64,000 nt of DNA from contig NZ_LDRT01000049.1 in assembly GCF_001476655.1 (NCBI RefSeq), positions 1 to 64,000 of the forward strand, given 5' to 3'. Source of the DNA: Microbacterium testaceum (GTDB lineage: Bacteria > Actinomycetota > Actinomycetes > Actinomycetales > Microbacteriaceae). The position numbers and the translations under genes are program-made. Below are positions 26,196 through 34,714 of the stretch, in pieces. The notes beneath the pieces were generated by a model. It was not told the DNA's origin, did not search any database, and was given only the letters and a program-made list of their open reading frames with translations. Numbering within the stretch: the first letter of the stretch is position 1; each line of letters opens with the position of its first letter.

Positions 26196-26816
26196 GTGAA
26201 CGACGCAGACCTCACCGAACCCGACGGACGCCTCGTGCTGGTCCGGCACGGCGAGACCGAGTGGAGCCGCACCGGCCGCCACACCGGGCTCACCGACATC
26301 CCCCTCACCGAGACGGGCGCGTACAAGGCCGAGCTCGCAGGGACGCTCCTCGCGACGCGGCGCTTCGATCTGGTCCTGACCAGCCCTCTGCAGCGCGCGG
26401 TCGAGACCGCGTCCCGCGCCGGCTTCCCCGACGCGCGACCCGAGCCCCGACTCGTCGAGTGGGACTACGGCGCGTACGAGGGGCTCACGACCCCCGAGAT
26501 CATCGAGCAGCTGGGCCACCCCTGGACGATCTGGCAGGCGGGTGCGCCCGCCGGAGCCACTCCGGGCGAGAGCATCGAGCAGGTCACCGCGCGCGCGGCA
26601 TCCCTTCTCGACGATCTGCGGCCGCGCCTCGAGAACGGCGAACAGATTCTCGTCTTCTCGCACGCCCACTTCCTGCGCGCCCTCGCGGGCGTGTGGCTCG
26701 GCCTCACCGCGGCGGGCGGGCGCTACTTCGTGCTCGGCACCTCGGCCGTCAGCGAGCTCGGCTTCGAGCATGGCAACGCCGTCATCACGCAGTGGAATCA
26801 CGTGCGCGGGCGCTGA
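26196..26816 (+). CDS. Histidine phosphatase/phosphoglycerate mutase-family protein
   Basis: A 206-residue cytoplasmic enzyme of the histidine phosphatase superfamily. VLVRHGETEWSRTGRHTGLT carries the phospho-accepting His in RHGE, and SHAHFLRALAGVWLG has the second catalytic His. Glu in LVEWDYGAYEGLT is the usual acid. It could be a phosphatase of sugar phosphates rather than a true mutase, since small actinobacterial members often are. GTG 26196 follows AGGATGAGGG; in-frame upstream sequence runs into the duplicated element and is excluded. The gene stands between the two copies of the element, with its own start 56 nt downstream of copy 1. Confidence 0.83.
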   Translation: MNDADLTEPDGRLVLVRHGETEWSRTGRHTGLTDIPLTETGAYKAELAGTLLATRRFDLVLTSPLQRAVETASRAGFPDARPEPRLVEWDYGAYEGLTTPEIIEQLGHPWTIWQAGAPAGATPGESIEQVTARAASLLDDLRPRLENGEQILVFSHAHFLRALAGVWLGLTAAGGRYFVLGTSAVSELGFEHGNAVITQWNHVRGR

Positions 26817-26845
26817 GCACCGACCCCCGGAGGCCTCGCGCAAGA

Positions 26846-27007
26846 AATCACGAAAAGATAACGCCACCCTCTTCCCTTCCGTTACCTCACCGTTATAGAG
26901 TGCTCGCACGGTAGTTGTTTTGCTGTGGCAGCTACCGACATGTGATTGCAGGACACTCTTGGTGCAGGGACAAGGGCCGGTCGGAAGCCTCTCCGACCGG
27001 CCCTTAC
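26846..27007 (+). repeat. Duplicated structured element, copy 2 (candidate small RNA or 5' regulator)
   Basis: Second copy of the element at 25981, on the same strand and 865 nt further. It keeps the upstream AATCACGAAAAGATAACG block, the CCGTTA direct repeat, TATAGA and the CGGTAGTTG/CAGCTACCG stem. Near the end it gains one T in the CACTCT region. Its terminal hairpin (26972-27005) has a 14-bp stem that differs from copy 1 in the loop-proximal pairs on both arms, i.e. compensatory changes. A MarR gene starts 63 nt after the element, mirroring the spacing of copy 1 to the phosphatase gene. Confidence 0.6.
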
Positions 27008-27008
27008 T
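26972..27008 (+). terminator. Hairpin terminator of duplicated element, copy 2
   Basis: AAGGGCCGGTCGGA pairs perfectly with TCCGACCGGCCCTT around a 6-nt loop, followed by ACTCT. It lies before the MarR gene, so readthrough would be required if the upstream promoter also drives that gene. Confidence 0.62.
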
Positions 27009-27069
27009 CTGTGCGGGTGCCCGCCGTCGACCTCGCCACCCGATCGGCGCGCCCCTCTATCGTGGAGAC

Positions 27070-27501
27070 ATGACCGATCGCCGCCTCGCCGTCCAGGCGT
27101 GGGAGAGCCTTTTCCGGGCGCAGCACGAGGTCTTCGAAGAACTGCGAACGGACTTCGACGGCACAGAGCTGACGCAGGCCGAATACGACGTGCTCCTCAC
27201 CGTGACCCGCGCTCCCGACCTCACCGCGCGCCTGCGCGACGTCACGGGCAACATGCTGATCAGCCAGCCGAGCGTCTCACGCCTGGTGGAACGAATGGTC
27301 GCTCGCGGCCTGCTGACGAAGTGCGCCGACCCCGACGACGGTCGCGGCTCCCTCGTCACCGCCACCGAGGCGGGCGCGGTCGTCTTCCGCAAGATCGCGG
27401 CAGCCCACGGGCGCTCGATCGCGGACCGCATGGCCCGCCTCGACGACGACGAACTGGCGCAGTTGCACGCGCTGACGTCGAAGCTCCGCGGCCCCGCCTG
27501 A
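27070..27501 (+). CDS. MarR-family transcriptional regulator
   Basis: A 143-residue winged-helix regulator. The recognition region reads MLISQPSVSRLVERMVARGLL, and the wing contains CADPDDGRGSLVTATEAG, with the D-x-R-G signature of MarR proteins. Helices at both ends provide dimerisation. ATG 27070 is preceded by GGAGAC. Upstream in-frame codons extend into the duplicated element and are not used. No target operon is adjacent other than the divergent or convergent neighbours, so its regulon is unknown. The preceding structured element may control its expression. Confidence 0.85.
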   Translation: MTDRRLAVQAWESLFRAQHEVFEELRTDFDGTELTQAEYDVLLTVTRAPDLTARLRDVTGNMLISQPSVSRLVERMVARGLLTKCADPDDGRGSLVTATEAGAVVFRKIAAAHGRSIADRMARLDDDELAQLHALTSKLRGPA

Positions 27502-27616
27502 GCCGACGGCATCCGGCGCTCGTCGAAACCGCACGCTCTCACCGAGCCCGTACGCAAAGGGCCGCAATCGCGTGCGCGTTCGACACACGCCTGCGGTTTC
27601 GCGACGCCCGCGCGGC

Positions 27617-29113
27617 TCAGCACTCGATGACGTTGACCGCGAGGCCGCCCTCGCTCGTCTCCTTGTACTTCGTCGACATGTCGATGCCGGTCTGACGCAT
27701 CGTCTCGACGACGGCGTCGAGCGAGACGTAATGGCTGCCGTCACCGCGCAGCGCGAGTCGCGCCGCGGTCACGGCGGTCGAGGCGGCGATCGCGTTGCGT
27801 TCGATGCACGGGATCTGCACGAGCCCGCCCACGGGGTCGCACGTCAGACCCAGGTGGTGCTCCATCGCGATCTCGGCGGCGTTCTCGATCTGCCGGTTGG
27901 TGCCGCCCATCACCGCGGTCAGGCCTCCCGCGGCCATCGCGCACGCGGAGCCGACCTCGGCCTGGCATCCGCCCTCGGCACCCGAGATCGACGCGTTGGC
28001 CTTGAACAGCGAGCCGAGCGCCGTCGCCGTCAACAGGAAGCGCCGGATGCCACGGCGTCGGTTCGCCTCCGCCACGTCACCGTCGTCCCAGTGCGAGACC
28101 TCGGAGCGGGTCACCGCGTGCCCGTCGTACCCGAGCAGCGCACTGCCCACGAGCTCGCCGTGCGGGGTGACCGCGTTGCCGACGCCGAGCCCCGAGTCGG
28201 CGAGGAATCGCCACCAGTACATCGCCACCGCGGGCAGGATGCCCGCGGCCCCGTTCGTCGGCGCCGTCACGACGCGTCCGCCTGCGGCGTTCTCCTCGTT
28301 CACGGCGAGCGCGAACGCCCCGAGCCACTCCCCCGGCAACTCGCGGTGCCTCTCGGCTTCGATGGCCTCGAGCTGCTCCCGGATCACCGAGGCGCGCCGT
28401 TTCACCTTCAGGATGCCGGGAAGCACCCCGTCGTGCACCAGTCCGGCGTTCACGCAGGAGGCCATGGCATCCCAGATCCGGTCGAGGCCCGCGGCGATCT
28501 CTTCGTCGGAGCGCAGCGCCTCTTCGTTGCGGCGGGCGGCCTCGGCGATCGTGATGCCCTGCTCGTCGCACAGCGCGATCAGGGTCGCCGCATCGTCGAA
28601 CGCGAGGGGGAACGGCGCGGTCGCGACGCGCGGCGGTTCTCCCTCGCGCCGGATGAATCCTCCGCCGACCGAGTAGTAGGTGTCTTCCGCGATCACCTCG
28701 TCGCGCGCGTCGCGCGCGACGAGGGTCATGGCGTTGGGGTGACCCGGCAAGCGCCTGCGGGGTTCGAGCGAGATGTCGGCCTTGCGGAAGCGGATCTCGT
28801 GCGTCCCGGCGAGCGGGAGGCGACGTTCGTCGGGCCAGTCCACCCAGAGTCGCTGGACCGCGGTCGGATCGACGGTCTCGGGATCCCATCCGTGCAACCC
28901 CGCGACGACGGCATCCGGCGTCCCGTGCCCGATCCCGGTCGCGCCGAGCGAGCCGTAGAGGTAGCACGAAACGTAGGCCACGCGGCCGATGATGCCGTCG
29001 CTCTCGAGTCGCGTGACGAACTGGAGGGCGGCCTTCATGGGGCCGACGGTGTGGGAGCTCGAGGGTCCGATCCCGATGGAGAACAGCTCGAACGCGGAGG
29101 TGTATGCGCTCAT
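27617..29113 (-). CDS. sdaA: L-serine ammonia-lyase, iron-sulfur dependent, single chain
   Basis: A 498-residue [4Fe-4S] L-serine dehydratase, converting L-serine to pyruvate and ammonia. The beta domain is N-terminal (FELFSIGIGPSSSHTVGPM, the substrate loop) and the alpha domain C-terminal. Cluster-ligand cysteines are in GGCQAEVGSACAMAAGG and in CDPVGGLVQIPCIERN. It is somewhat longer than the E. coli enzyme (about 455) but contains both domains in the usual order. The gene is monocistronic, convergent with the MarR gene and upstream of the tRNA-Arg gene on the other strand. Confidence 0.93.
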   Translation of the reverse strand: MSAYTSAFELFSIGIGPSSSHTVGPMKAALQFVTRLESDGIIGRVAYVSCYLYGSLGATGIGHGTPDAVVAGLHGWDPETVDPTAVQRLWVDWPDERRLPLAGTHEIRFRKADISLEPRRRLPGHPNAMTLVARDARDEVIAEDTYYSVGGGFIRREGEPPRVATAPFPLAFDDAATLIALCDEQGITIAEAARRNEEALRSDEEIAAGLDRIWDAMASCVNAGLVHDGVLPGILKVKRRASVIREQLEAIEAERHRELPGEWLGAFALAVNEENAAGGRVVTAPTNGAAGILPAVAMYWWRFLADSGLGVGNAVTPHGELVGSALLGYDGHAVTRSEVSHWDDGDVAEANRRRGIRRFLLTATALGSLFKANASISGAEGGCQAEVGSACAMAAGGLTAVMGGTNRQIENAAEIAMEHHLGLTCDPVGGLVQIPCIERNAIAASTAVTAARLALRGDGSHYVSLDAVVETMRQTGIDMSTKYKETSEGGLAVNVIEC

Positions 29114-29270
29114 CCCGCCAGCGTACGGCGCGGCCGGGTCACCGCGCGATCATCGCGCCGTCACCCGCGCGCCACGCCCGGGATGCACACCGTTCCGGGC
29201 CGATTAGACGTCTCCGGCGGTCGCGGCTATGCTGGACCACGGCCTGCGCGCCGTTTCGCGCGGAGGCCCT

Positions 29271-29343
29271 GCGCCCGTAGCTCAATGGATAGAGCATCTG
29301 ACTACGGATCAGAAGGTTAGGGGTTCGAGTCCCTTCGGGCGCA
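29271..29343 (+). tRNA. tRNA-Arg (anticodon ACG)
   Basis: A 73-nt cloverleaf. The acceptor GCGCCCG pairs with CGGGCGC and has discriminator A. The D-arm is GCTCAATGGATAGAGC. The anticodon stem TCTGA/TCAGA encloses loop CTACGGA with anticodon ACG. The T-arm contains GGGGTTCGAGTCCC. No CCA is encoded. ACG is read after deamination to inosine for CGN codons. A hairpin terminator follows 20 nt downstream. Confidence 0.95.
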
Positions 29344-29363
29344 CACTGTGTTGAGACAGTAAG

Positions 29364-29400
29364 AGGTCCGGTTCGGAAGAGATTCCGACCGGGCCTTGTC
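29364..29400 (+). terminator. Terminator downstream of tRNA-Arg
   Basis: AGGTCCGGTTCGGAA and TTCCGACCGGGCCT form a long, slightly imperfect hairpin followed by TGTCTCATT. It lies directly after the tRNA. Confidence 0.65.
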
Positions 29401-29492
29401 TCATTCTCGGGCAGCGACGATCCGCACGTACCGCTGCCAGGTGTGTACTCGAGTACAGGTCGCCCCGCGCCCGACGGACGTAGCGTCGAAGG

Positions 29493-30464
29493 GTGCCCCC
29501 TCCGCCCCCACCCCGGCACTCGCTTCGTCCTCCCGATGACGAGCGCGAGCGGGCGGGGTTCGCGTCCCCGCGGGAGCGTCGCTTCGAGGTCGTGGACCGG
29601 CGCTATCCCCATCCCGCCGTGTCTCTGGGGTGGCGTCACCGCAGCCTCGCCGAGGGAGACGGACTCCGGGCGGCGATGACCGCCGCGATCTCCCGGGGCG
29701 GTGACCCGCTCCTCGTCACGTGGTCCGCGGACCCCGGTGCCGGTCAGGTGACCGCACTGGTCCCGGCGCGAGCGAACCCCGCGTGGTTGGTGCGGCTGCT
29801 GCGAGCGGCCGCCGAGCAGGGCGTGGGTCCGCCCGTCTCGGCGGTGGTCGGCGACGAGGGCGCCGTCGCGTCCACCACGTCGGCCCTCGACGCCGTCGCC
29901 TTCACCGGCGCACGGTTCACTCGGTCTCCCGTGCGGAGCGTCCTGCATCGCCGCACCAGAGACGGCGTGACGCGGACCACCATCACGGGGGTCGATCCGG
30001 CGCTGCGTTTCGGCGGGCCGGCGGCGGCGCTGGCCGTCCGCGTCGCGGGGGGAGGCCCGAATCCGCTTCTCCCGTCCATCGTCGACCGATCGGGACTCAC
30101 CGCGACGATACGGTTCGTCCGCGGACTGCAGGACGGTGTCTCCACCGTCACCTGGCTGGTGGATGCCCCGGAGCGCGCCGGGCTGCTCGCCCTGGAGGCG
30201 GTGCTGGATGCCGGTGCCCTCGGCCTCCGCGTCGAGCCCGACGTGCTGTCCGCCGCGCGTGCGTCGCTCCTCGCGGAACTCCACGGCCACCGGCACTCCC
30301 CCGTGGAGTTCGCCCGCGCCCTGGCGCGCTACGAGACCCTCGGCTGGGACGGCGATCTCGTCCACGACCCTGAATCCGCTCTCGCCGGCGTGACCACCGC
30401 CGAGGTGGGAGATGCGATCTCGGGCCTGTTGAAGCCGGTCGTCGACGTGCTCGGCAGGACCTGA
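29493..30464 (+). CDS. Putative protein with M16-peptidase-like (non-catalytic) domain
   Basis: A 323-residue protein that I recognise only weakly. The C-terminal half resembles the non-catalytic domain of M16 (insulinase-like) peptidases. It includes LPSIVDRSGLTATIRFVRGL, a helix ERAGLLALEAVLD, SAARASLLAELHGHRHSP and TTAEVGDAISGLL, a typical M16 end. No HxxEH zinc motif is present, so it would not be an active peptidase by itself. The N-terminus is Pro/Arg-rich and probably disordered. GTG 29493 follows GAAGG closely. It ends 1 nt from the convergent response-regulator gene next to the RiPP cluster. A role with that cluster is possible but unsupported. Confidence 0.45.
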   Translation: MPPPPPPRHSLRPPDDERERAGFASPRERRFEVVDRRYPHPAVSLGWRHRSLAEGDGLRAAMTAAISRGGDPLLVTWSADPGAGQVTALVPARANPAWLVRLLRAAAEQGVGPPVSAVVGDEGAVASTTSALDAVAFTGARFTRSPVRSVLHRRTRDGVTRTTITGVDPALRFGGPAAALAVRVAGGGPNPLLPSIVDRSGLTATIRFVRGLQDGVSTVTWLVDAPERAGLLALEAVLDAGALGLRVEPDVLSAARASLLAELHGHRHSPVEFARALARYETLGWDGDLVHDPESALAGVTTAEVGDAISGLLKPVVDVLGRT

Positions 30465-30465
30465 C

Positions 30466-31149
30466 TCACTCGCGCGGGCGGAAGTGCGGATCGTCGGTGA
30501 TGGTCACGAGCCCGCGCGCGATCGCCGTGACGAGGATCTGCACGCGGTCGCGCACGCCGAGCTTCTCCATGATCTTCACGAAGCGCGCCTTGATCGTCGA
30601 CTCCGTCACGAAGAGGTGCTCGGCCATCTCCCGATTGCTGAGGCCGTTGGCGAGCAGCGCAATGACCTCGAGCTCTTTCTCGGTGAGGACGCTCAGCAGC
30701 GCCTCGTCCGGTTCGAGAGTGGTGGGCGTGGACTCCTCGAGGCCCCGCACCACATGCCGCGTCACGTCGGGCGACAACACCGACTCGCCCGCCGCGACGG
30801 CGTGGACGGCGGCGACGATGTCCTTCGGGAGGGCATCTTTGACGAGGTAGCCCGAGGCGCCCGCGCGGAGGAGATCCACGACGTACCGGTCCGTCGAGAA
30901 CGTGCTGAGGCCGAGGATGGCGATCTCGGGGAACTCCGCGTGGATCTGCGCGGTCGCTCGTACCCCGTCCATGATCGGCATCTGCATGTCCATGAGGATG
31001 ACGTCGGGCCGGAGGGCGCTCGCCTGCGCCACGGCGACCTGGCCGTTGGCCGCCTCGCCCACGATCTCGAGACTCGGATCAGACCCCACGTAGTCGCGCA
31101 GGATCTCGCGCGTGATCGCCTCGTCGTCCACGAGCAGCACGCGGGTCAC
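30466..31149 (-). CDS. LuxR/NarL-family response regulator
   Basis: A 227-residue two-component regulator. The receiver domain has phospho-acceptor Asp54 in VILMDMQMP, with acidic DDE at residues 8-10 and a Lys in GYLVKDALPK. The C-terminal LuxR helix-turn-helix is LTEKELEVIALLANGLSNRE and LFVTESTIKARFVKIMEKLG. GTG 31149 overlaps the stop of the histidine kinase gene (GTGA), so kinase and regulator are coupled. Codons further upstream would lie in the kinase gene. The likely target is the divergent peptide gene and RiPP operon. Confidence 0.87.
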   Translation of the reverse strand: MTRVLLVDDEAITREILRDYVGSDPSLEIVGEAANGQVAVAQASALRPDVILMDMQMPIMDGVRATAQIHAEFPEIAILGLSTFSTDRYVVDLLRAGASGYLVKDALPKDIVAAVHAVAAGESVLSPDVTRHVVRGLEESTPTTLEPDEALLSVLTEKELEVIALLANGLSNREMAEHLFVTESTIKARFVKIMEKLGVRDRVQILVTAIARGLVTITDDPHFRPRE

Positions 31150-32393
31150 GGCGTTTCCTCCGTCACCCTCAGGGGCTGCAGCGCACGTTCGAGGGGAAGA
31201 GTCATGATGGTTCGCCATTTTCCTTCGCTCATTCCGCTGGTGACCGATCCCCCGAAGACCTCGCTGCGCGCCCGCATCGCCTCGATGCCCGTCGTCGTCG
31301 ACGAGAGGGGGCTCGTGGATGCCGGCGCGTCGACCGTGCTGACGATCACCGCATCGGACCCGACGGTCATCGTCATCTCCACGGGGTGCGAGGGATCCGC
31401 GTGCTTGAGCACGTTCGTGCCGAGTTCGCGGATCGTGCGCCGCAGGGCCTGCCGAAGACTCGCCGGCACGCGGGCGAGCTCACCCTCGAGCGTGAACACG
31501 ACGTCGAAGCCCGCGCGCTGCAGGGCGTCCGCCACCCCCTCGAGATCGTGGGCGAGTCCGACAGCGCTCGTCGTCTCTCCCGAGAGTTCCGGGGACCCCA
31601 GCAGGTCGGCCTCGTCCGCGGGGGCCGACGGGGCGGCGTCGCTCTTCAGCAACAGCACCAGACTGCGGAGGTCGTTCAGCGCCTGTTGGGCGGAGTCACC
31701 GATCCCCTCGATGATCTGCGCCGTCTTGCTCGGGTCGTGGACGAGCTGCGCGCGACGCGCCTGCATCGCGATGATCGTCACGTCGTGGGCGACGATGTCG
31801 TGCAGCTCGTACGCGAGCGTCATGCGCTCCTCGGCACGGATACGCGCCTGCTGTTCGCGGAGGGAGCGGATCTGAGCGGCGCTGCGATCGTTGCGTCGGG
31901 CGTAGACGCCGAGGCCGAGTCCTGCGCCGGCCGCGACGATCATGATCAGGAGGACGACGAGCACGGTCGAGATGGTGAGCTCGGTCGGGTGGACGACCAT
32001 GGACAGCGACATCAGGACGATGCTCGCGGGGGCGAAGACCAGGGCGACCCGGAGGGGGAGCATCATCGCGCACAAGCCCAGCGTGATGGCTGTGGGGAAC
32101 GTCATCTGCGCGATCTGATACTCGGTGCCCACCGTGGCGAGCGCGGCGAGCAGGCCGACGATCGAGAGCAGCAAGGTCACGGCGGCCGGCACCGCACCGA
32201 TGAGCAGGGCGAGCAGCGGCAGGCACGGGACGATGAGGAAGACCCAGCCGAGGGGGGTGCCGAGATCCAGCTCCCCCGCGCTGATGTCGACGGCGACCAG
32301 CGCCGCGATGACGGCGACGAGCAGAACGCGGGCGATCCACTTTCCGGGCAGGGGCTTGACCTCGGTGAACCACGGGGGTGGACGTCCTACCAC
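31146..32393 (-). CDS. Membrane sensor histidine kinase (HisKA_3 type)
   Basis: A 415-residue kinase. About five to six transmembrane helices span residues 20-165 with only short loops, so the signal is probably sensed in or near the membrane. The dimerisation/phosphoacceptor domain has His198 in YELHDIVAHD, typical of NarL-type partner kinases. The ATPase domain includes RRTIRELGTNVLKHADPSHP (N box) and a degenerate G-box region near STVDAPAS. It sits immediately divergent (163 nt) from the small peptide gene at 32557, which resembles a peptide-pheromone/sensor arrangement. It forms a coupled pair with the response regulator. Confidence 0.85.
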   Translation of the reverse strand: MVGRPPPWFTEVKPLPGKWIARVLLVAVIAALVAVDISAGELDLGTPLGWVFLIVPCLPLLALLIGAVPAAVTLLLSIVGLLAALATVGTEYQIAQMTFPTAITLGLCAMMLPLRVALVFAPASIVLMSLSMVVHPTELTISTVLVVLLIMIVAAGAGLGLGVYARRNDRSAAQIRSLREQQARIRAEERMTLAYELHDIVAHDVTIIAMQARRAQLVHDPSKTAQIIEGIGDSAQQALNDLRSLVLLLKSDAAPSAPADEADLLGSPELSGETTSAVGLAHDLEGVADALQRAGFDVVFTLEGELARVPASLRQALRRTIRELGTNVLKHADPSHPVEMTMTVGSDAVIVSTVDAPASTSPLSSTTTGIEAMRARSEVFGGSVTSGMSEGKWRTIMTLPLERALQPLRVTEETP

Positions 32394-32556
32394 GTGGCCA
32401 CCCTAACCGGCGGGCTCGGTCCGACATGAACTTTCGACCACACTCTTCGCCGTCCGGCTGAGGTGTGTCCTTTCGTATATGCCGTCCCTTCGCGGCAGCC
32501 GACAGGGTCGGATCAAGCGCTTCCGACAACCACCGGAACTTCTCGAAGGGTCTCTC

Positions 32557-32727
32557 ATGCTCACCTCCGCTGCCGTCACCGCCACCCTCGTCCTCGCCCT
32601 CTCGGGATCGCCCGCGGCGGCTCCCGCCCCGGTTCCCGCCGCCGTCTCGGCGGTCTCGGTGGACGCCGGTTCGTCGGCGTACCTCCCCCTGAACTTCTGG
32701 TGCGCGTTCCTCCGCATGTGCAAGTGA
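32557..32727 (+). CDS. Small peptide with hydrophobic leader and Cys-containing tail (possible signal peptide pheromone or RiPP)
   Basis: A 56-residue peptide gene that I do not recognise. Residues 5-22 are hydrophobic and could export or anchor it, although the n-region has no Lys/Arg. Residues 23-40 are Ala/Pro/Val-rich. The tail is YLPLNFWCAFLRMCK with Cys49 and Cys55, which could form a disulphide or thioether ring. The start ATG 32557 follows GAAGGG at a good distance. An ATG at 32479 would add a basic segment but lacks a ribosome site. The gene diverges from the kinase/response-regulator pair and is 40 nt before the RiPP operon. Confidence 0.5.
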   Translation: MLTSAAVTATLVLALSGSPAAAPAPVPAAVSAVSVDAGSSAYLPLNFWCAFLRMCK

Positions 32728-32767
32728 CCATCGCCACCCCTCCCCGACGGAAGAGAGACGTCAGCCC

Positions 32768-34714
32768 ATGAGCGCGACGATCGTCACCCCGGCACCCGCC
32801 CGGCGGGAAACCCTCGGCGCGGCGGACCGCGCTCGGCCGTTCCTCCGCCGCGACACCTTCTACGCCGAAGCCGACGACGGGGTCCAGTTCGCCTCCTCCG
32901 GACCGGCCTTCCACCTGAGCGGACGCGGGTCGTTCCCGGTCTTCGAGCGGATCGCGCCGTTCCTCGACGGTCAGGTGTCCCGCGCCGAGCTGCGCGCCGC
33001 TCTCGGCCCCGCGCACTGGCCGGTCGTCGAGCGGATCCTCGGTCATCTCGCCGAGCGCGGCTTCCTCCGCTGGATCGCTCAGGAGGATGTCGACACGGTC
33101 GGCGAAGACGACCGCGCCACCTACGCCGAGCAGATCGCGTTCCTCGCGCAGTACACCGACACCCCCCACGCGTCGTTCGCGACGTTCCGCGATGAGCCCC
33201 TCTCGCTCGTCGGGCAGTGTCCGCTCGGTGATGCCCTCGCCCAGAACCTCGCGGCGAACGGGCACCGCGACCTGACCGTCGTCGACACCTCCGGAGCCGG
33301 TCCCCTCTCGGACGACGCCCGTCACGCGGCTCATCTGCTGATCCTGCCCACGGCCGAGGCCTACGCGTGGTTCGCGCGGCATCGGGGGCAGCTGGATCCC
33401 GCGCGGTGCCTGCTCGTCCTCCCCGTGGGCGACCGGCTGTGGGTCCTGCCCCACGCGTGGCGTGCGGACACCCGTTCCGCCCCGGACTGGAAGGACGCGG
33501 TCATCGCCCTCGAAGCGGCCGGCGTCGCTCCCGCCCTCGAGACGCTGTTCGCCGCGGCGGAGGAAGGCCTCACCCCGCTGCAGGGTCGCGCCGCATCGGT
33601 GCAGGTGCAGCGGATGCTGGGTGCCCTGCTCTCGTACGAGATCTTCAAGGGTCTCACCGGAGCTCTCGCTCCCGAGACCGAGGCAGGTGCCATCTCGCTC
33701 GACGCGACCACCGGCGAGACCGTGGCGCACCGCATCCTTCCGAGCACGCAGCGCAGCCGCGTCATGTCGGCGCCCGCGTCCTCGCCGACGGAGCCGACCA
33801 CGAGCCTCACGCCCGACGACTCCCGACCGGACGATTACGGACGGTGGGAGCGTCTCGTCGGTTCCCTCACCATGCCGGTCACGGGGTTCGCGGACGAGCA
33901 CCTGGTCCAGCTCCCCCTGAAGGTCGCCGTCGCGACGACGGGCGAGGGCTCCGCGGTCCGGGCGCCGAGCCTCTGGACGCTCGCCGACGCACGGAGCGAG
34001 GCGATCGCCCGCGTGTACGAGACGCTCGTCGCGAGCCTGGAACCGTCCGGTCCGCTCCTGCCGTTCACGTCGTTCGACGGCGAGAGGGCCGAGATCGACG
34101 CGGCACGGATCTTCCGTCGTTCTCGCGCGAATGCAGCCGGGCGCTACGAGCGTTCCGCCGCCGCGATCGGTGTCGCCCTGACCGAGGGGGATGCCACGCT
34201 CCGCGCGGTCTGGAAGGCGGCCACCGAGCACCTCCTGTTGCAGCACGTGTCCGAGCCCGCCGGGGCCGTCGTGGCCGCCGCCCCCGAGGGCACCGTCTCC
34301 ACCTTCCTCGCCGATGTCGCCGGCACGGGCGACCTCGGGTACATCGCGCTCGGGTCGCTCGCCGTGGCCGGGACGGCGCTCGAGATCCACGTCGTGATCG
34401 CGACCCTCGCCGCGGACGACCGGCTGCTCTGGCACGTCGCCGCCGGAGACAGCGCCGCGGCCGCCGCCGCCGCCGCGGCGACCGAAGTGATCGCCCTCGT
34501 CCAGTACGACGATGCGCGGGCCACGACACCGTCGATGGAGATCTGGCCCGGCATCGACCCGCGCGCCCTCGTCGCCGCGGGAGCCGCAGGAGCCGCGAGA
34601 GCCGCAGGAGCCGCGGAGACCACGACGCGCGCACGCGTGTTCGCCGCGTCCCTCCGCGCGCCTGTCCTCACCGCCGCCGACCTCCACGCCGCCGCCGCGG
34701 TCGTGCTCGGATGA
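32768..34714 (+). CDS. TOMM/thiopeptide ocin-ThiF-like protein (leader-binding partner of YcaO)
   Basis: A 648-residue protein of the ocin-ThiF/F-protein type, which binds the precursor leader and delivers it to the YcaO cyclodehydratase. The N-terminal part (residues about 15-100, RPFLRRDTFYAEADDGVQF) resembles the peptide-binding winged helix found in RiPP leader-recognition domains. A degenerate ThiF-like Rossmann region follows. A C-terminal nitroreductase/SagB-like part around residues 370-620 is possible but uncertain. An Ala/Gly/Arg low-complexity stretch (GAAGAARAAGAAE) occurs near residues 605-617. It starts the coupled operon; its stop overlaps the YcaO start (ATGA). AAGAGAG before the ATG is the ribosome site. 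Confidence 0.72.
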   Translation: MSATIVTPAPARRETLGAADRARPFLRRDTFYAEADDGVQFASSGPAFHLSGRGSFPVFERIAPFLDGQVSRAELRAALGPAHWPVVERILGHLAERGFLRWIAQEDVDTVGEDDRATYAEQIAFLAQYTDTPHASFATFRDEPLSLVGQCPLGDALAQNLAANGHRDLTVVDTSGAGPLSDDARHAAHLLILPTAEAYAWFARHRGQLDPARCLLVLPVGDRLWVLPHAWRADTRSAPDWKDAVIALEAAGVAPALETLFAAAEEGLTPLQGRAASVQVQRMLGALLSYEIFKGLTGALAPETEAGAISLDATTGETVAHRILPSTQRSRVMSAPASSPTEPTTSLTPDDSRPDDYGRWERLVGSLTMPVTGFADEHLVQLPLKVAVATTGEGSAVRAPSLWTLADARSEAIARVYETLVASLEPSGPLLPFTSFDGERAEIDAARIFRRSRANAAGRYERSAAAIGVALTEGDATLRAVWKAATEHLLLQHVSEPAGAVVAAAPEGTVSTFLADVAGTGDLGYIALGSLAVAGTALEIHVVIATLAADDRLLWHVAAGDSAAAAAAAAATEVIALVQYDDARATTPSMEIWPGIDPRALVAAGAAGAARAAGAAETTTRARVFAASLRAPVLTAADLHAAAAVVLG

